From Tetradesmus obliquus (taxonomy: Eukaryota > Chlorophyta > Chlorophyceae > Sphaeropleales > Scenedesmaceae): a DNA stretch of 64,000 nt. Positions 47,886 to 57,971 of the stretch are shown here, in pieces. Numbering within the stretch: the stretch's first letter is position 1; each line of letters starts with the position of its first letter. The position numbers and the translations under genes are program-made. A model generated the notes under the pieces. That model made no database searches. It was not told where the DNA came from and saw nothing but the letters and a program-made list of their open reading frames with translations. Location: positions 2,542,001 through 2,606,000 of the forward strand of contig CP126197.1 of assembly GCA_030272155.1 (NCBI GenBank), read 5' to 3'.

Positions 47886-50180
47886 TTCGCCATCATCCAA
47901 CCCCTCCAGCAGATTGGCATCCTCATCCTTCACAACAACAGCAGCAGCAGCATCCGTAGCAGCGCCGCCGCTGCTGCCACCGTCCGCAGAAGTACCACGC
48001 CCGCCGCCGCTGGCATCATGCATGCCGGCAGCCCCTGCTGCGCCTGCAGCACCATCACCATCCTGCTGCTGCTGCTGCTGCTGCCGCGGCTCCTGCTTCA
48101 GCACCCCATCCACAATGTCATCCAGCTGCATGTAGCTGCTGGTCCAGCACTCCACCACAGCCGTGCGCTGCGCCGCAACACGCAGCTGCAGCAGCTGCAG
48201 CCGCACATACCGCGCCAGCTGCTCGCGAGGCGTTTGCTGCTGCTGCTGCGCTGCCAGCTGCTGCTCACTCAGCGGAACGTCCAAGCCGGGAATGCCATGT
48301 CGGATACCCTTCACAGGTGGCAGCATGTCTGCTGCCATGCTGCTGCCGCTGTTGTCGCCACCACCGAGTGCCGGTATCACTGCTGCTCCTGTTGCTGCAG
48401 GGCCTTCCCCTGCTGCTGCTGCCGCCCGTGCCTCTGTGTGCTGCAGGTACAGCTGCAGCTGCTGCTGGATGCTTGCCAGCTTGCCTGACACCTCAGGGTG
48501 GCGAGCCACATGCAGCAGCAGCTGCTGCCCATCGATGCAGCAAGGCCTGCTGTAGTCAACGCCAGGCCGCGGGTACACCACCACATGCGAGCCGCCCGCC
48601 CCTACTGTGGCCAGCTCTGCGGTATCACCCATGAGGAACTGCATCAGCTCCTTCACCCGGCTGAACCCCAGGGCTTTGTTGTTACATTCGTACTTGAACT
48701 TGTCCATGAAGTCCTGCTTGAAGCGGCACAGGTCGTAGCCGTTAGCAGCCATGAAGTGCTGCTGCTGCTGGCCCTGCTGCTGCTGCTGCCGGCTGAACTG
48801 GTTGTGGCGCACCATGTACAGCAGGATGGAATGCATCAGCTCTTGGGCATCAGCAAGCATGCCTACCTCTGTGCCTGCAAGGCTGCCAGCACCGCTGCCG
48901 CCAAGGCTCTGCTGCTGCTGCAGCTGCTGTGATGCGTTTTGGGATGCTGCAGCATCTGATGCTGGCTGCGGCTGGCCAGCCAAGTCACCTGATGCAGCCT
49001 GCTGCTGCTGCTGCTGCCGTTGAGGAGCAGCCCCCAAGCTTGAAGGCCCGTTGCCTACTGCTGCTGCTGCTGCCGCTGCATGCTGCTGCTGGCCTTGCGC
49101 ACCATCAGCGGCTGCTGAGGTGCCATCCTCGCTGCTGCTGAACAGCCTGCTGCCGCTGCCTGGGCCACTGCTGAACCCCATTGGACCCTGGCTGCTACTA
49201 AAACCTGGTGGGCCCTGGTTGCTGCTAAAGCCTGGCCCCTGGCTGCTGTTGCTGGGTGAGAAGGCCTGCCGCTTGGGTGCAGCGCCCTGCAGGGGCAGAC
49301 CTGCCTGCCGCTTCATAGGCCGGAAGCCGCCACCACCAGCAGCAGCAGCAGCTGCTGTGCCTTCCAGCGGGGTGTGCTGCACCATACTGCCAGCAGGCTT
49401 AGGCGGCGGCGGTGGCTGCTGCTGCGGCAGCTGCGGCTGCTGTTGGGCTGGGCGCACCGCGACTGCCGGCTGCTGCACCTGCAGCTGTGCCAGCTGCATA
49501 GGCTGCTGCTGCTGCTGCACCTGTTGCAGCTGCTGCATTTGCTGCATGGGCTGCATAGGCTGCTGCTGTAGCTGCTGCGCCTGCTGCATCTGCTGCATGA
49601 GCATCTGCTGGGGTTGCTGCTGCTGCACAGCGCGGGGTTGCTGCTGCATCATCTGCTGCTGCTGAGGCTGCTGCATCATGCCTAGCTGCTGCTGCGCTAC
49701 CATTCCTGCCTGCTGCTGCATGATGCCAGGCTGCTGCTGCTGCTGCACAGCCGGGCGCAGCCCTGGTGCAGCCGCAAACACAAAGCCTCCCTGCTGCTGC
49801 GGGGCTGCTGCCAGCTGAGCAGCTACCTGCTGCTGCCCTGGTGCTACCTGCAGCTGCACAAACCGCTGCTGCTGCTGCTGTCCAGCAGCCGGCTGCATCA
49901 TCATCATCTGCTGCTGCTGTGGTTGCAGCCCAGGAATGCCGCCCATCCCCATGCTGCCCATAGTGCCGCCTGCTTGCAGGGAGCCCTGCTGCGGCTGCAC
50001 TGCCGTTGCTGCTTGCTGACCAAAGGCCACGGCGGGTCGCATCTGCTGAGGCTGCGACATTTGGCCAGGCACCTGCATCTGCATGCCATACTGCTGCTGC
50101 TGCTGTTGCAGCTGCTGCTGCTGCTGAGCCCGCTGCGCCTGCGCCACCATCCTAGGGTCCCTCAGATCGTGCGTCTGCAT
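40972..50180 (-). CDS. Gln/Ala-rich protein with four LOTUS (OST-HTH)-like domains
   Basis: Seven exons on the minus strand: 50180-47505, 47176-46949, 46398-46148, 45934-45772, 45326-44666, 44318-43881, 43487-40972. All are GT-AG and in phase, giving 2310 aa; a TGA directly precedes the ATG. LOTUS domains are winged helices that bind RNA (including G-quadruplexes) or Vasa-type helicases in animals. Matching segments: about 437-540 (FKQDFMDKFK, LGFSRVKELMQFL), about 1060-1150 across exons 4/5 (LDRLKQDFA then LEYGYQLQQALL, FKALMESFPE), about 1270-1327 (FEAVYGYKLPLYRLGVEHFK) and about 1445-1535 (LNIEALGFRNLVQLVGAL). The ends are prion-like: Gln/Met/Ala-rich at 10-430, Gln/Ala/Pro/Gly/Tyr-rich from 1540 on, with an aromatic island AYMKWYAEYTKYC near 2165. 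No NYN nuclease or Tudor domain is visible. Function in RNA granules is inferred. Confidence 0.85.
44520..44650. repeat. CCCATCCCACCACTCCAGCA repeat in intron 5
   Basis: Two full copies and a third partial copy of CCCATCCCACCACTCCAGCA, followed by ACCC-rich sequence. It is intronic in the LOTUS gene. Confidence 0.8.
45419..45466 (-). repeat. Intron copy of the exon 5 5' edge of the LOTUS gene
   Basis: On the gene strand, CACCAG|CTGGAGTATGGCTA and the next seven codons repeat the acceptor and start of exon 5 (at 45326), with one synonymous change (TAC/TAT) before they diverge. It is the same kind of duplication as in the 5-oxoprolinase gene, in an independent gene on the other strand. Confidence 0.9.
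46850..46914. repeat. 15-bp tandem repeat in intron 2 of the LOTUS gene
   Basis: Four to five copies of CACACAGCATCACGC. Confidence 0.9.
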
Positions 50181-50442
50181 TCAAAAGCTGATACTGAAAG
50201 GATCTGCGCTACCAGCGCGTTGAGCGGCCGGGCTGCTCTAGCGTCAGGGAGTAGACACAGCGCTGCCTCTTGCTACAGCCGGTGCCAGCTTGCGGTCACT
50301 CAGTCTTGCACGAGTAGATGTAACGTTCGGTGTGTAAGGACTCTGAAGTGACGTGATTGTTGCTTAATCATCAGAAAAGCAGCCCCCAGACGCAGCAGGC
50401 CAAGCCCTGAGGGGTGCTGATCACGTTAAACAGTCGGTTTTT

Positions 50443-50739
50443 ATGAGTCGCCGTCGCCTACGCGCTTTCTTACAGCATCGAGCTCGTGTGATGGAATGCC
50501 AGTACTCCCCGGTGTATGTCACTTTGACTGCTGGACTCTCCCTCCTTGCTGACCTCTTGTGGTATGGGGCTCTTGAGCTGAACATTGACGTAGAGGGGAC
50601 ATTAGGGCTACGAGAACCATACGTGCCTGAACACTGGGCAGTCAGGCTAGGACAGAGAATTGCTGACACAGCAAGGTGCTCTGCAAGCCTCAAGGCCGCC
50701 TCAAGGCCGCCTGAGCTCAGGCTGGGGTCTTTGACTTGA
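50443..50739 (+). CDS. Possible small protein of 98 aa
   Basis: An open frame, divergent from the LOTUS gene, starting MSRRRLRAFLQHRARVMECQ, with a mid-segment LREPYVPEHWAVRLGQRIAD, and ending after a short internal duplication (GCCGCCTCAAG, 50695-50711). The minus strand is open here too, so the frame may be chance. No family is recognised and no intron is evident. Confidence 0.22.
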   Translation: MSRRRLRAFLQHRARVMECQYSPVYVTLTAGLSLLADLLWYGALELNIDVEGTLGLREPYVPEHWAVRLGQRIADTARCSASLKAASRPPELRLGSLT

Positions 50740-50881
50740 CCGCCAGCCAGCCAGGTGTGCAGCAGCTTACACAACAAAAGGGGGTTTTGTTTAAGATAAA
50801 GCCAAAAGTTCATAGTGCTTGCCACCTTTGGGCTCCTGACTGCGATCCTTTGCAACGCCCAGGCCCTCGACACCCCCGGGC

Positions 50882-51184
50882 CATAGGGTTTCCCTTTGGC
50901 CAAAACCCGCCATCGCCATTGGCCCAAAATTGCACTCCCGTTGCACTCCGGTTGCATTTCTAAAAAGATTACTTTGTGGTCTTCTCGCATAAAATTGAGC
51001 GACCGGCCGCGAAACTGGGCAAACAAAGGTTTTCGAACATGCAGAACCCGACTCCGGGATTTTTTCGGCTCGCAGAGGGTGCAGACCCGTAAATTCCTCA
51101 AGATTCCATTTTGACATTTGCAATGCAATTACATCCCCGTTGCATCCCCGCTATGGCGGATTTTGGCCGAAGGGAAACCCTATG
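50882..51184. mobile_element. 303-bp MITE-like element
   Basis: Terminal inverted repeats of 32 bp: 50882-50913 (starting CATAGGGTTTCCCTTTGGCC) and the reverse complement at 51153-51184, with two mismatches. CCGGGC lies directly outside each end (50876-50881 and 51185-51190), a 6-bp target-site duplication. The interior has no coding capacity and holds repeated TTGCAnTCC motifs near both ends. It looks like a short non-autonomous DNA transposon. The minus-strand open frame running through it is accidental. Confidence 0.85.
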
Positions 51185-51190
51185 CCGGGC

Positions 51191-52253
51191 CGGCCCTGCA
51201 CAGGGCATGCATTCTGATGACCTCATGTACTAATCGCTGTCAGAGGCACGTACAGAACGGTCAATGAGTCAATGCGAATGTTGTTTCAGGTTCCGCACGA
51301 GGTTCGCATGAGGAGCAGCACCATTGTGCATCCCGCTTGCTGTTTGGACCATGCCTGCCTTCCCTTGTGCGTTTTGTGCCCTGTGCTTTGAGCACCCTGC
51401 TGCTTTTCGTGCTGCACTTCGCACATGCTGCACTGCATGTACTTGTTGGTTTATGGGGAGGTAGGGGCTGCAAGATCTCTGGAGTTTTACTTTGGTTGCA
51501 TCTTGTGGCTTGCTATCGGGTTCTCATGATATGTGAGCTGAAAGAGGGGCAAGAGACTCACTCTAGGGTGATAGCCCCTGTAACAGACCTCTCTCTATGA
51601 GGTGCATGAGGTGCTGGCAGGGACATTATGCAGTCCCACTTCATAAGCAAACGCATGCAGCGGGCGCATGGTGAGCAAGGCGCCGTTGACCTGCCAGAGC
51701 TTGCAGGAACTCACATGAACAGCAAGTTTTGAAACGAAACGACAGTGGCCTCAGCAGCAGAGACACATCGTGTGATGCTATGTTGGTGCATGTTGGACCA
51801 CCGAGTGCTGCTCGCTGCTGGCAGCAGTGGTCGCAGTTCTGCTAGCAGCGCCATTGGCGGGGCACTCGCAATGCCTGCAGGCTGGTGCTGGCATCACTTG
51901 TTCCAAACACTGTTGGGTGTGCCAGCTGTACTTGAAGACGTGCACGTACTGCCTCGGTGCGGCATGGCAGTGCACTCCCTTTTATTGCCACCGTGGCATG
52001 GTGTTGAGGTTCAGTTAGTCACAGAACCCTGGACACTTGGGTGACACACAGGGCACCATGCCTCAACACTTCTGCCTTAAGGCAGGGGCGCTGCACAATG
52101 CTTGAGTGCTACAGGCTACCCTTGGCCTGTGAAACACACGAGTTTTTAACTACCTAATTTGTCACCAACGTCACATGAAGCAGCAGCAGCAACAGCAGCA
52201 ACAGCACTAGACATCTGGGCTCGTGTCGCTGCATGACAGCTGAATAGAAGCAG
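51191..52253. other. Region upstream of the UPF3 gene
   Basis: No gene or RNA recognised; only short open frames. The promoter of the UPF3 gene should lie in the right-hand part. An in-frame TAG at 52245-52247 sits just before the UPF3 start. Confidence 0.55.
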
Positions 52254-52613
52254 ATGTCGAAGGCATCAACAGAAAGAACCAAGGTGGTGGTGCGAAACCT
52301 GCCTCCCACGCTATCCCGAGAGGCTTTCTTGAGCGCCATCGAAAAGCATGCCGAGGGCACGTACAACTGGCTGGCGTACTATCCGGGGAAAGTCAGGTAA
52401 TTAACCACAGCACCAGTTTGTTGGAGACCCATCTGCTCAGGACGTATGCGGTGAACGCAGAGCAGCTCATTCTTGCTGCTGATCCTGCTGCTGCTGCTGC
52501 TTGCTGGGCAACAGGCAGGTAGAACCCTTCACTGTTGGACTGCAGTTCAATCCCACTTTGCTAACACTTTCCTGCATGTAACATACCACCCAAGCTGCCA
52601 CTCCACCTCATCA

Positions 52614-52651
<38 letters not shown>

Positions 52652-53599
52652 AGCCTCAAGCGCACCATGTTCTCCCGCGCCTTCCTCAACTTCAACTCGC
52701 CTGAGGCCGTGCTCGACTTCAAGGCACGCTTTGACGGCCACGTCTTTGTCAGCAGCCGCGGCACGCAGTACCGCTGCAGCGTGGAGTACGCGCCCTTCCA
52801 GAAGGTGCCCACAGCCCACCCCAAGAAGCTAGCCATGGAGGGCACCATAGACAAGGGTAGGTTGACATCTTCAAGATTCAGGGAGCAGCAGCAGCAGCAG
52901 CAGCAGTAGCTACATGTCGTGCCTGAGGTAGTCGATGTGGCTGCTGCGAGTGTTGCATCCACAGGCCCCATCCACGCCATGCAGCCATGCTCTGCAACCG
53001 CCCATGAGCAACGCCACTCGCCAGCCGGCCACGACTCGCCTCCTGCAATGTCTTCTTCAACCCCTCCTGCCTTGCTACCCCTGCGTCACTCTCATCTCTT
53101 TAGCTGTCTGGCTGTACTCTTTATGCCCGCAGACCCCGACTACATTGCATTTGTGGAGGCGCTGGAGCAGGGCCCCAAGGCGCTGCCCACAGCACAGGCG
53201 CAGCTGGAGGCGCAGGAGGCGGCACGCGGCGGCGAGGCGGCTGCACCCGTGGTGACTGCGCTCATGGCCTTTCTGCAGGTGAGGTTGGCGGCCCAGCTGC
53301 TGCAGCCCCACACAATTGAAATTGTAACAGTGAAATGAACATGCCTACATGCAAACTGTCCGTCAATAACAGACATGACAAGAAGTGCAAGCAGCTGCAT
53401 TGCAAGGAGGCAAAGTCTGTGCAGGTCAACCTGCTAGTAAAGCAGAACCAGGTTCTGAAGCCAGCTTTGCATGGGTGTATAGCCGGCACCAGGCAGCTGC
53501 CGTTGAATGTTACGAGCAGCGCACCTGGTGCGCATGCTGCCACTGTCCTGCCACCACAGCACTTTCTGGCGCGTGTCTTCACTAGTTATGTGTGTGCTG

Positions 53600-53636
<37 letters not shown>

Positions 53637-54207
53637 GCTGCCCCAGACCAAGTACGAGGCCGTCCCCTTCACAGGCAGGCGCACCAGCCGCAAGGAGGCG
53701 GCACGCCTGCGCAAGGAGGCGGCACGGGTGAGGAAAGGAGGGCCTGACTCAGCACATAGTTGTTCATCGCTGGTGTTTTGCATGCTGCTGCTACATTACT
53801 CAGTTGGCATTGGTGTAGCGTTACTGCATGTGGCTGCTGCCTGGCTCTGCTACAGCTGGCATCGCGCCGTGGCAGCTGGTAGTTATCAAGCATTCTGCGT
53901 CATGTGACGCAGCAGGCAGGGCAGTGCATGTGCACACAACCTGCCATCTGCCGACCTACCTGCTGTGCTGCTGTGGTGTCTGCTTGCAGGAGGCTGCAGC
54001 AGCTGCAGCTGCAGCTGCAGCTGCCAGCGCTGACAGGGCCAGCAAAGGCAGCAGGGCCAAGGCCAGCAGGAGCAGCAGCAAGCCGTCAGCAGCAGCAGAG
54101 TCAGCTGCTGCAGCAGCGGCAGCCGCAGCGGCTGCTGTTGCTGCGTCTGGCGCTGCCACGCAAGCGCTCAAGGGCACAAGGCAGAAGCAGAGTAAGCCTG
54201 GGAAAGG

Positions 54208-54252
<45 letters not shown>

Positions 54253-55189
54253 GCCACAAGAGGCTCAAGAGCAGCAGCAGGCAGCAAGTGCAGCAGGCCC
54301 TGCCAAAGGCAAGAAGGCCTCAAGTAAGGCTGCTGCTGCCAAGGAGGCGACAGCAGCTGCAGTGCCAGCAGCCACAACAGCAGCTGCTGAAGAGGGCGCG
54401 CCAGCGAAAGGCGGCAAGCACAGCAGACGCGCTGCAGCAGCAGCAGCAGCCAGCACGGCAGATGCAGCAGGCTCTGCTGCTGTCAGAAGCAGTAAGCCAA
54501 GCAAAACCACCGCAACAGCAGCAGCTGCTGCCCCACCCGCTGCAGCTGCTTCTGCAGCAGCTGCTGCACAAGAGGATGAGGAGGTAAAGCGTGCTGCTGC
54601 TGCCGCGCTTGCTGCAGCCTCCGCTGCAAACGCTGCTGCAGCTGCCGCGCGCAAATCCCGTGTGAAGGCAGGCCACCAGGTGTACACACCCGGCGCTGGC
54701 GGCCGGCTGTTTGCAGCAGCACTGGGAGCCAAAGGAGGCGCAGCCGGGCGCGGCGCTGGCAGAGCTGCTGCTGCTGCTGCTGGTGCTAGTGCTAGTGCGG
54801 CAGCAGCAGAGGCTCCAGGCAGCAGCAGCAGTGCGGCAGTTGCTGCTGCTGCCGCTCCAGCCGGCGGTGGTGGCAGCATCCAGCCCAGCGCTGCTGCTCC
54901 TGCTGCCAGCAAAGCAGGGCGGGGCGTTCGTGGCTCATCCAAGGCAGCAGCAGCAGCTGGTGGTGCAGGTACTGCTGCAGACAGCAAGGGCGCAGAGGCA
55001 GTGACAGCAGGCCTGTCGCAGCTGCAGCTGCAGGAGGGTGGCGCTGGCAGCAGCAGCAGTGCTGGTGATGCTGGCGGCAGCAAAGGTGCCAAGGGAGGTG
55101 GCAAGGGGCGCGGGCGTGGCAGGGGCGGCTCTGGTCAGCAGCAGCAGCAGCAGCAAGAGCAGCAGTGGGTGCCCAAGGGGCCTGGATGA
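52254..55189 (+). CDS. UPF3: UPF3, nonsense-mediated decay factor, complete
   Basis: Adaptor of nonsense-mediated mRNA decay, linking UPF2 to the exon junction complex; shuttles between nucleus and cytoplasm. Exons 52254-52396, 52654-52856, 53133-53278, 53647-53727 and 53990-55189 are GT-AG and in phase, giving 590 aa; an in-frame TAG nine bases upstream supports the start. The Smg4/UPF3 RNP-like domain fills residues 8-165, with TKVVVRNLPPTLSREAFL, NWLAYYPGK, SRAFLNF, VEYAPFQKVP and KDPDYIAFVEALE. Exon 4 encodes a basic RRTSRKEAARLRKEAAR segment. The C-terminal 400 residues are Ala/Gln/Lys-rich, but contain HQVYTPGAGGR around Tyr423, which resembles the exon-junction-binding motif of UPF3 proteins (YxPGA). 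The end is Gly/Arg-rich and Gln-rich (KGRGRGRGGSGQ). Animal and plant UPF3 proteins are about 480 aa; the excess is low-complexity sequence. Confidence 0.93.
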
Positions 55190-55590
55190 TGTGATGCTGC
55201 TGCCATGGCACATGTGCACGCTCGTCAGCTGTTGAGCATCCGGGTGGGTTCCTCAGTCCACCAGCAGCAGCAGCGGTGGCTGCGCCGTGCGGCATGCGCC
55301 AGCTGGGGTTGCAGCAGGCACTCGCCCTCTGCTGGTGTGTGCGGCACTGCACCAGCATGTCAGCTTACCCCAGCCGCCGCTGCGCTGCATGACAAGGCCA
55401 GGCATGCTGTCCCTGCAGCTGCTCGCCTGGTACGTCAGCGCCTGTTGCTTGGCAAGCACAGCAAGCCTTGCCTAAGCGCTGCACATGGCAGGCTGCCTTA
55501 ATGCCTTTGTGAAATGTGGCCACGGCAGGCTGCACCTTGGCTTGCACGGTACAGCTACTGCCTGCCCAGCCCAGCACTGGTTGATTTGGT

Positions 55591-55697
55591 GCTTGCACTG
55601 GTGCTGGCACTGGTGCTGGCACTGGTGCTTGCACTGGTGCTGGCACTGGTGCTGGCACTGGTGCTGGCACTGGTGCTGGCACTGGTGCTGGCACTGG
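55591..55697. repeat. 12-bp tandem repeat CTGGTGCTGGCA
   Basis: About nine units of CTGGTGCTGGCA/CTGGTGCTTGCA, downstream of UPF3. Confidence 0.93.
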
Positions 55698-55713
55698 CCG
55701 TGCTGCTATGCGA

Positions 55714-55724
55714 CGGTGTGTGTG

Positions 55725-55764
<40 letters not shown>

Positions 55765-55811
55765 AGCGTGCGAGCGTGCGTGCGAGCGTGCGTGCGTGCG
55801 TGCGTGCGTGT
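55714..55811. repeat. (TGCG)n alternating purine-pyrimidine tract
   Basis: About 98 bp of GTGT then TGCG units with a few GAGCG interruptions. Such alternating sequence can adopt Z-DNA under supercoiling. Confidence 0.93.
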
Positions 55812-57971
55812 GCCATGCAGCGCACTGCATGGCCCGTCATTGCTGCTTGTGGCCACTGAGCTGCACTGACATGATAGCATGGTGTGCATCCATCAGTTTG
55901 TTACGTGCAGCTGTTGTGCTTGTGTGAGGTGGTGGCGCGTGTGGTGTGTGCAGCGCGCTGGCGTGTTGCATGCTGCTGAGCCGCCCTGCTGCCAGCACGT
56001 TGGTGCACATGTACAGGGCGTTGTCACACCGCTTACATGCATCCATATGCAATCCCTCTGTCAACATGTGGTCAGCAAGTGGCTTGCATGTCATGCCTCA
56101 CGACCAGCAGCTGGGATAGCTGCTATGCGGCATGCACGTCTTCACAGGGCATGTGCACAAGTGCTCACGCACTGTGATAAGGCAGTTCTACGCATGGTAA
56201 GTGCACAACTGCGCACCTGCAAGCAATGCTGGACCAGAAGCCCCCCTGCCCCGTACATGCATGAAGGTGCAGCTACAGCGGTGTGGGCCGAGGGACGTAC
56301 AAGCTCGTACAGTGGCGGCGGACGCTGTATGGCCCCATCCTCGTTGAACACAGGCTGCTGTGATGCAATCCTCAATGTATTGCATGTAGCTGGTGATCTT
56401 GCCTGTGTTGGCAGTTGTGGCTGGCAAAGCCAGTTGCTGAGGGCAGTGTGTCAGCTGGCAACGACCAGCAATATTGCACCATGAATGGTGCGAGCCTTGA
56501 AGGGGGCCCAGGGTTGCCGTGAAAGTGTGGCGTTGCTGCATCTGACTTTGGCATCAACTCAGCATCTCTACCTGCTATGTTGCACAAACCTCCCAGTGCT
56601 GTGCCAGCCGGCTTTCGTCGCTCACTGCACCACAGGTTTTGTCACTGCTCTGTGACAGAGGTTTAGTGTAAGATGGCCTAGGGTTTGGCTGCTCGCCTTC
56701 ATATGACTGTCTGCACCACACGTTTCTTGCTGCAAACACAACCAAGCTGGGCAGGGAACAGCCTTCACTCGCCCGGGTGATGCCTACAGTGTCGAGAGTT
56801 CCTCCTGCACTGCGCGTTGCAATGATCATGGTCTACTGCAGTCACATTCCTGTGCACAGCAATTGCTGGCTTGCAAGCCACGGAAATGCAGCAGACACGG
56901 TTGCAGGCCAATGTACAGCCAATCCATCTGTTACATAGATGTCGCAGCTGATTACAGCCGCGAGCTTAAGATGTACAAACCAACATCAGCTGTAATACAC
57001 AGCTGCAATGCACACATGTGCTGAGGAGAGGGATGCAGCCTGCTGATCAAGCTACTGCACCAGTGACACACACTGAGTTAACTCACAGAATAAGCGCTAT
57101 GATACTCGATAATCAACCCTGCATCTCTCCTCTCCTTTCACTCTGCAGGCCCTGGCACTCTGCAGACACTTTCAAAAAGGAGCGCAACAGTGTGGACGCC
57201 TGGCCCCAGCAAAACTGGAGCCCAGGCTGCACTGTCCTAGGCAACCTCACAGACACTTCAGCCACCGCATGCCATGCACATATGCGGCGCACATGCACAA
57301 GCGCGTACAGTGGACAGCGCTTCAGCCACAGGAACGATGACGTAGTGCAAGCACACACACATGAGTATGCAAGTGCGGCAGAGGACAGGGTGCTTGGCTG
57401 CCCTGTGCACTACCAGCACGTGCTGTGGTCACACAGAATGCTTTCTTCGTCCACGCCATGCCATACGCCCAGCGAGCTAGTGCATGCACAGAAGCACACA
57501 CAGGTCTGAGCTCCAGGCTGTCAACACAACAGCCGCATGCAGCTGACGTTGCTGCCCAGAGGCAACCACCACCCACCAAACCAATCCCCCTCGACCGCTG
57601 TACAAAAGGTAATGCTATGCACCCAAAAGCAATCATGACGACTAGGGCTTGTCAAAACTGGTCAACGGTCAGTATGCATCAGTCAAATAGGAGCAGGGAC
57701 GGAACTCGGCCATACACACATCAGCGCGAATCGCCCGGTTGTCACACGCCAGTCGGTCCACAACTGTACAGCCCAGGAAACCCACGGCATCAGCACAGCA
57801 TCTGCAGGTGCAGGCGTGTGTGGTTTGGCATTCAAGACGCGCATTCGCGGTCAATGCCTTGCCTTCAATTGGATGATAAATGACACAAAGCAGCAGCAAC
57901 AGACACGCCTTGCAGCGTGCATGTGCTGCGCAGCAGCAACACAGCAGCAACAGCATACACCCACGCCCAAT

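Larger units (their letters stand above)
55190..57971. other. Intergenic region after UPF3
   Basis: Between the ends of UPF3 (+) and the 447-aa gene (-). Contains two simple repeats listed separately. No other gene recognised; the open frames are short and unlike coding sequence. Confidence 0.55.

Noticed and set aside
47790-48488. 232-codon + strand Leu/Cys-rich frame and similar frames over 40972-50180
   Set aside because: Antisense shadows of CAG-rich exons of the LOTUS gene; CTG reads as poly-Leu and TGC as poly-Cys.
50421-51128. 235-codon minus-strand open frame
   Set aside because: Runs through the MITE-like element and its terminal repeat; no family resemblance.
54265-55104. 279-codon minus-strand Ala/Leu/Pro-rich frame
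   Set aside because: Antisense shadow of the GCA/GCT-rich last exon of UPF3.
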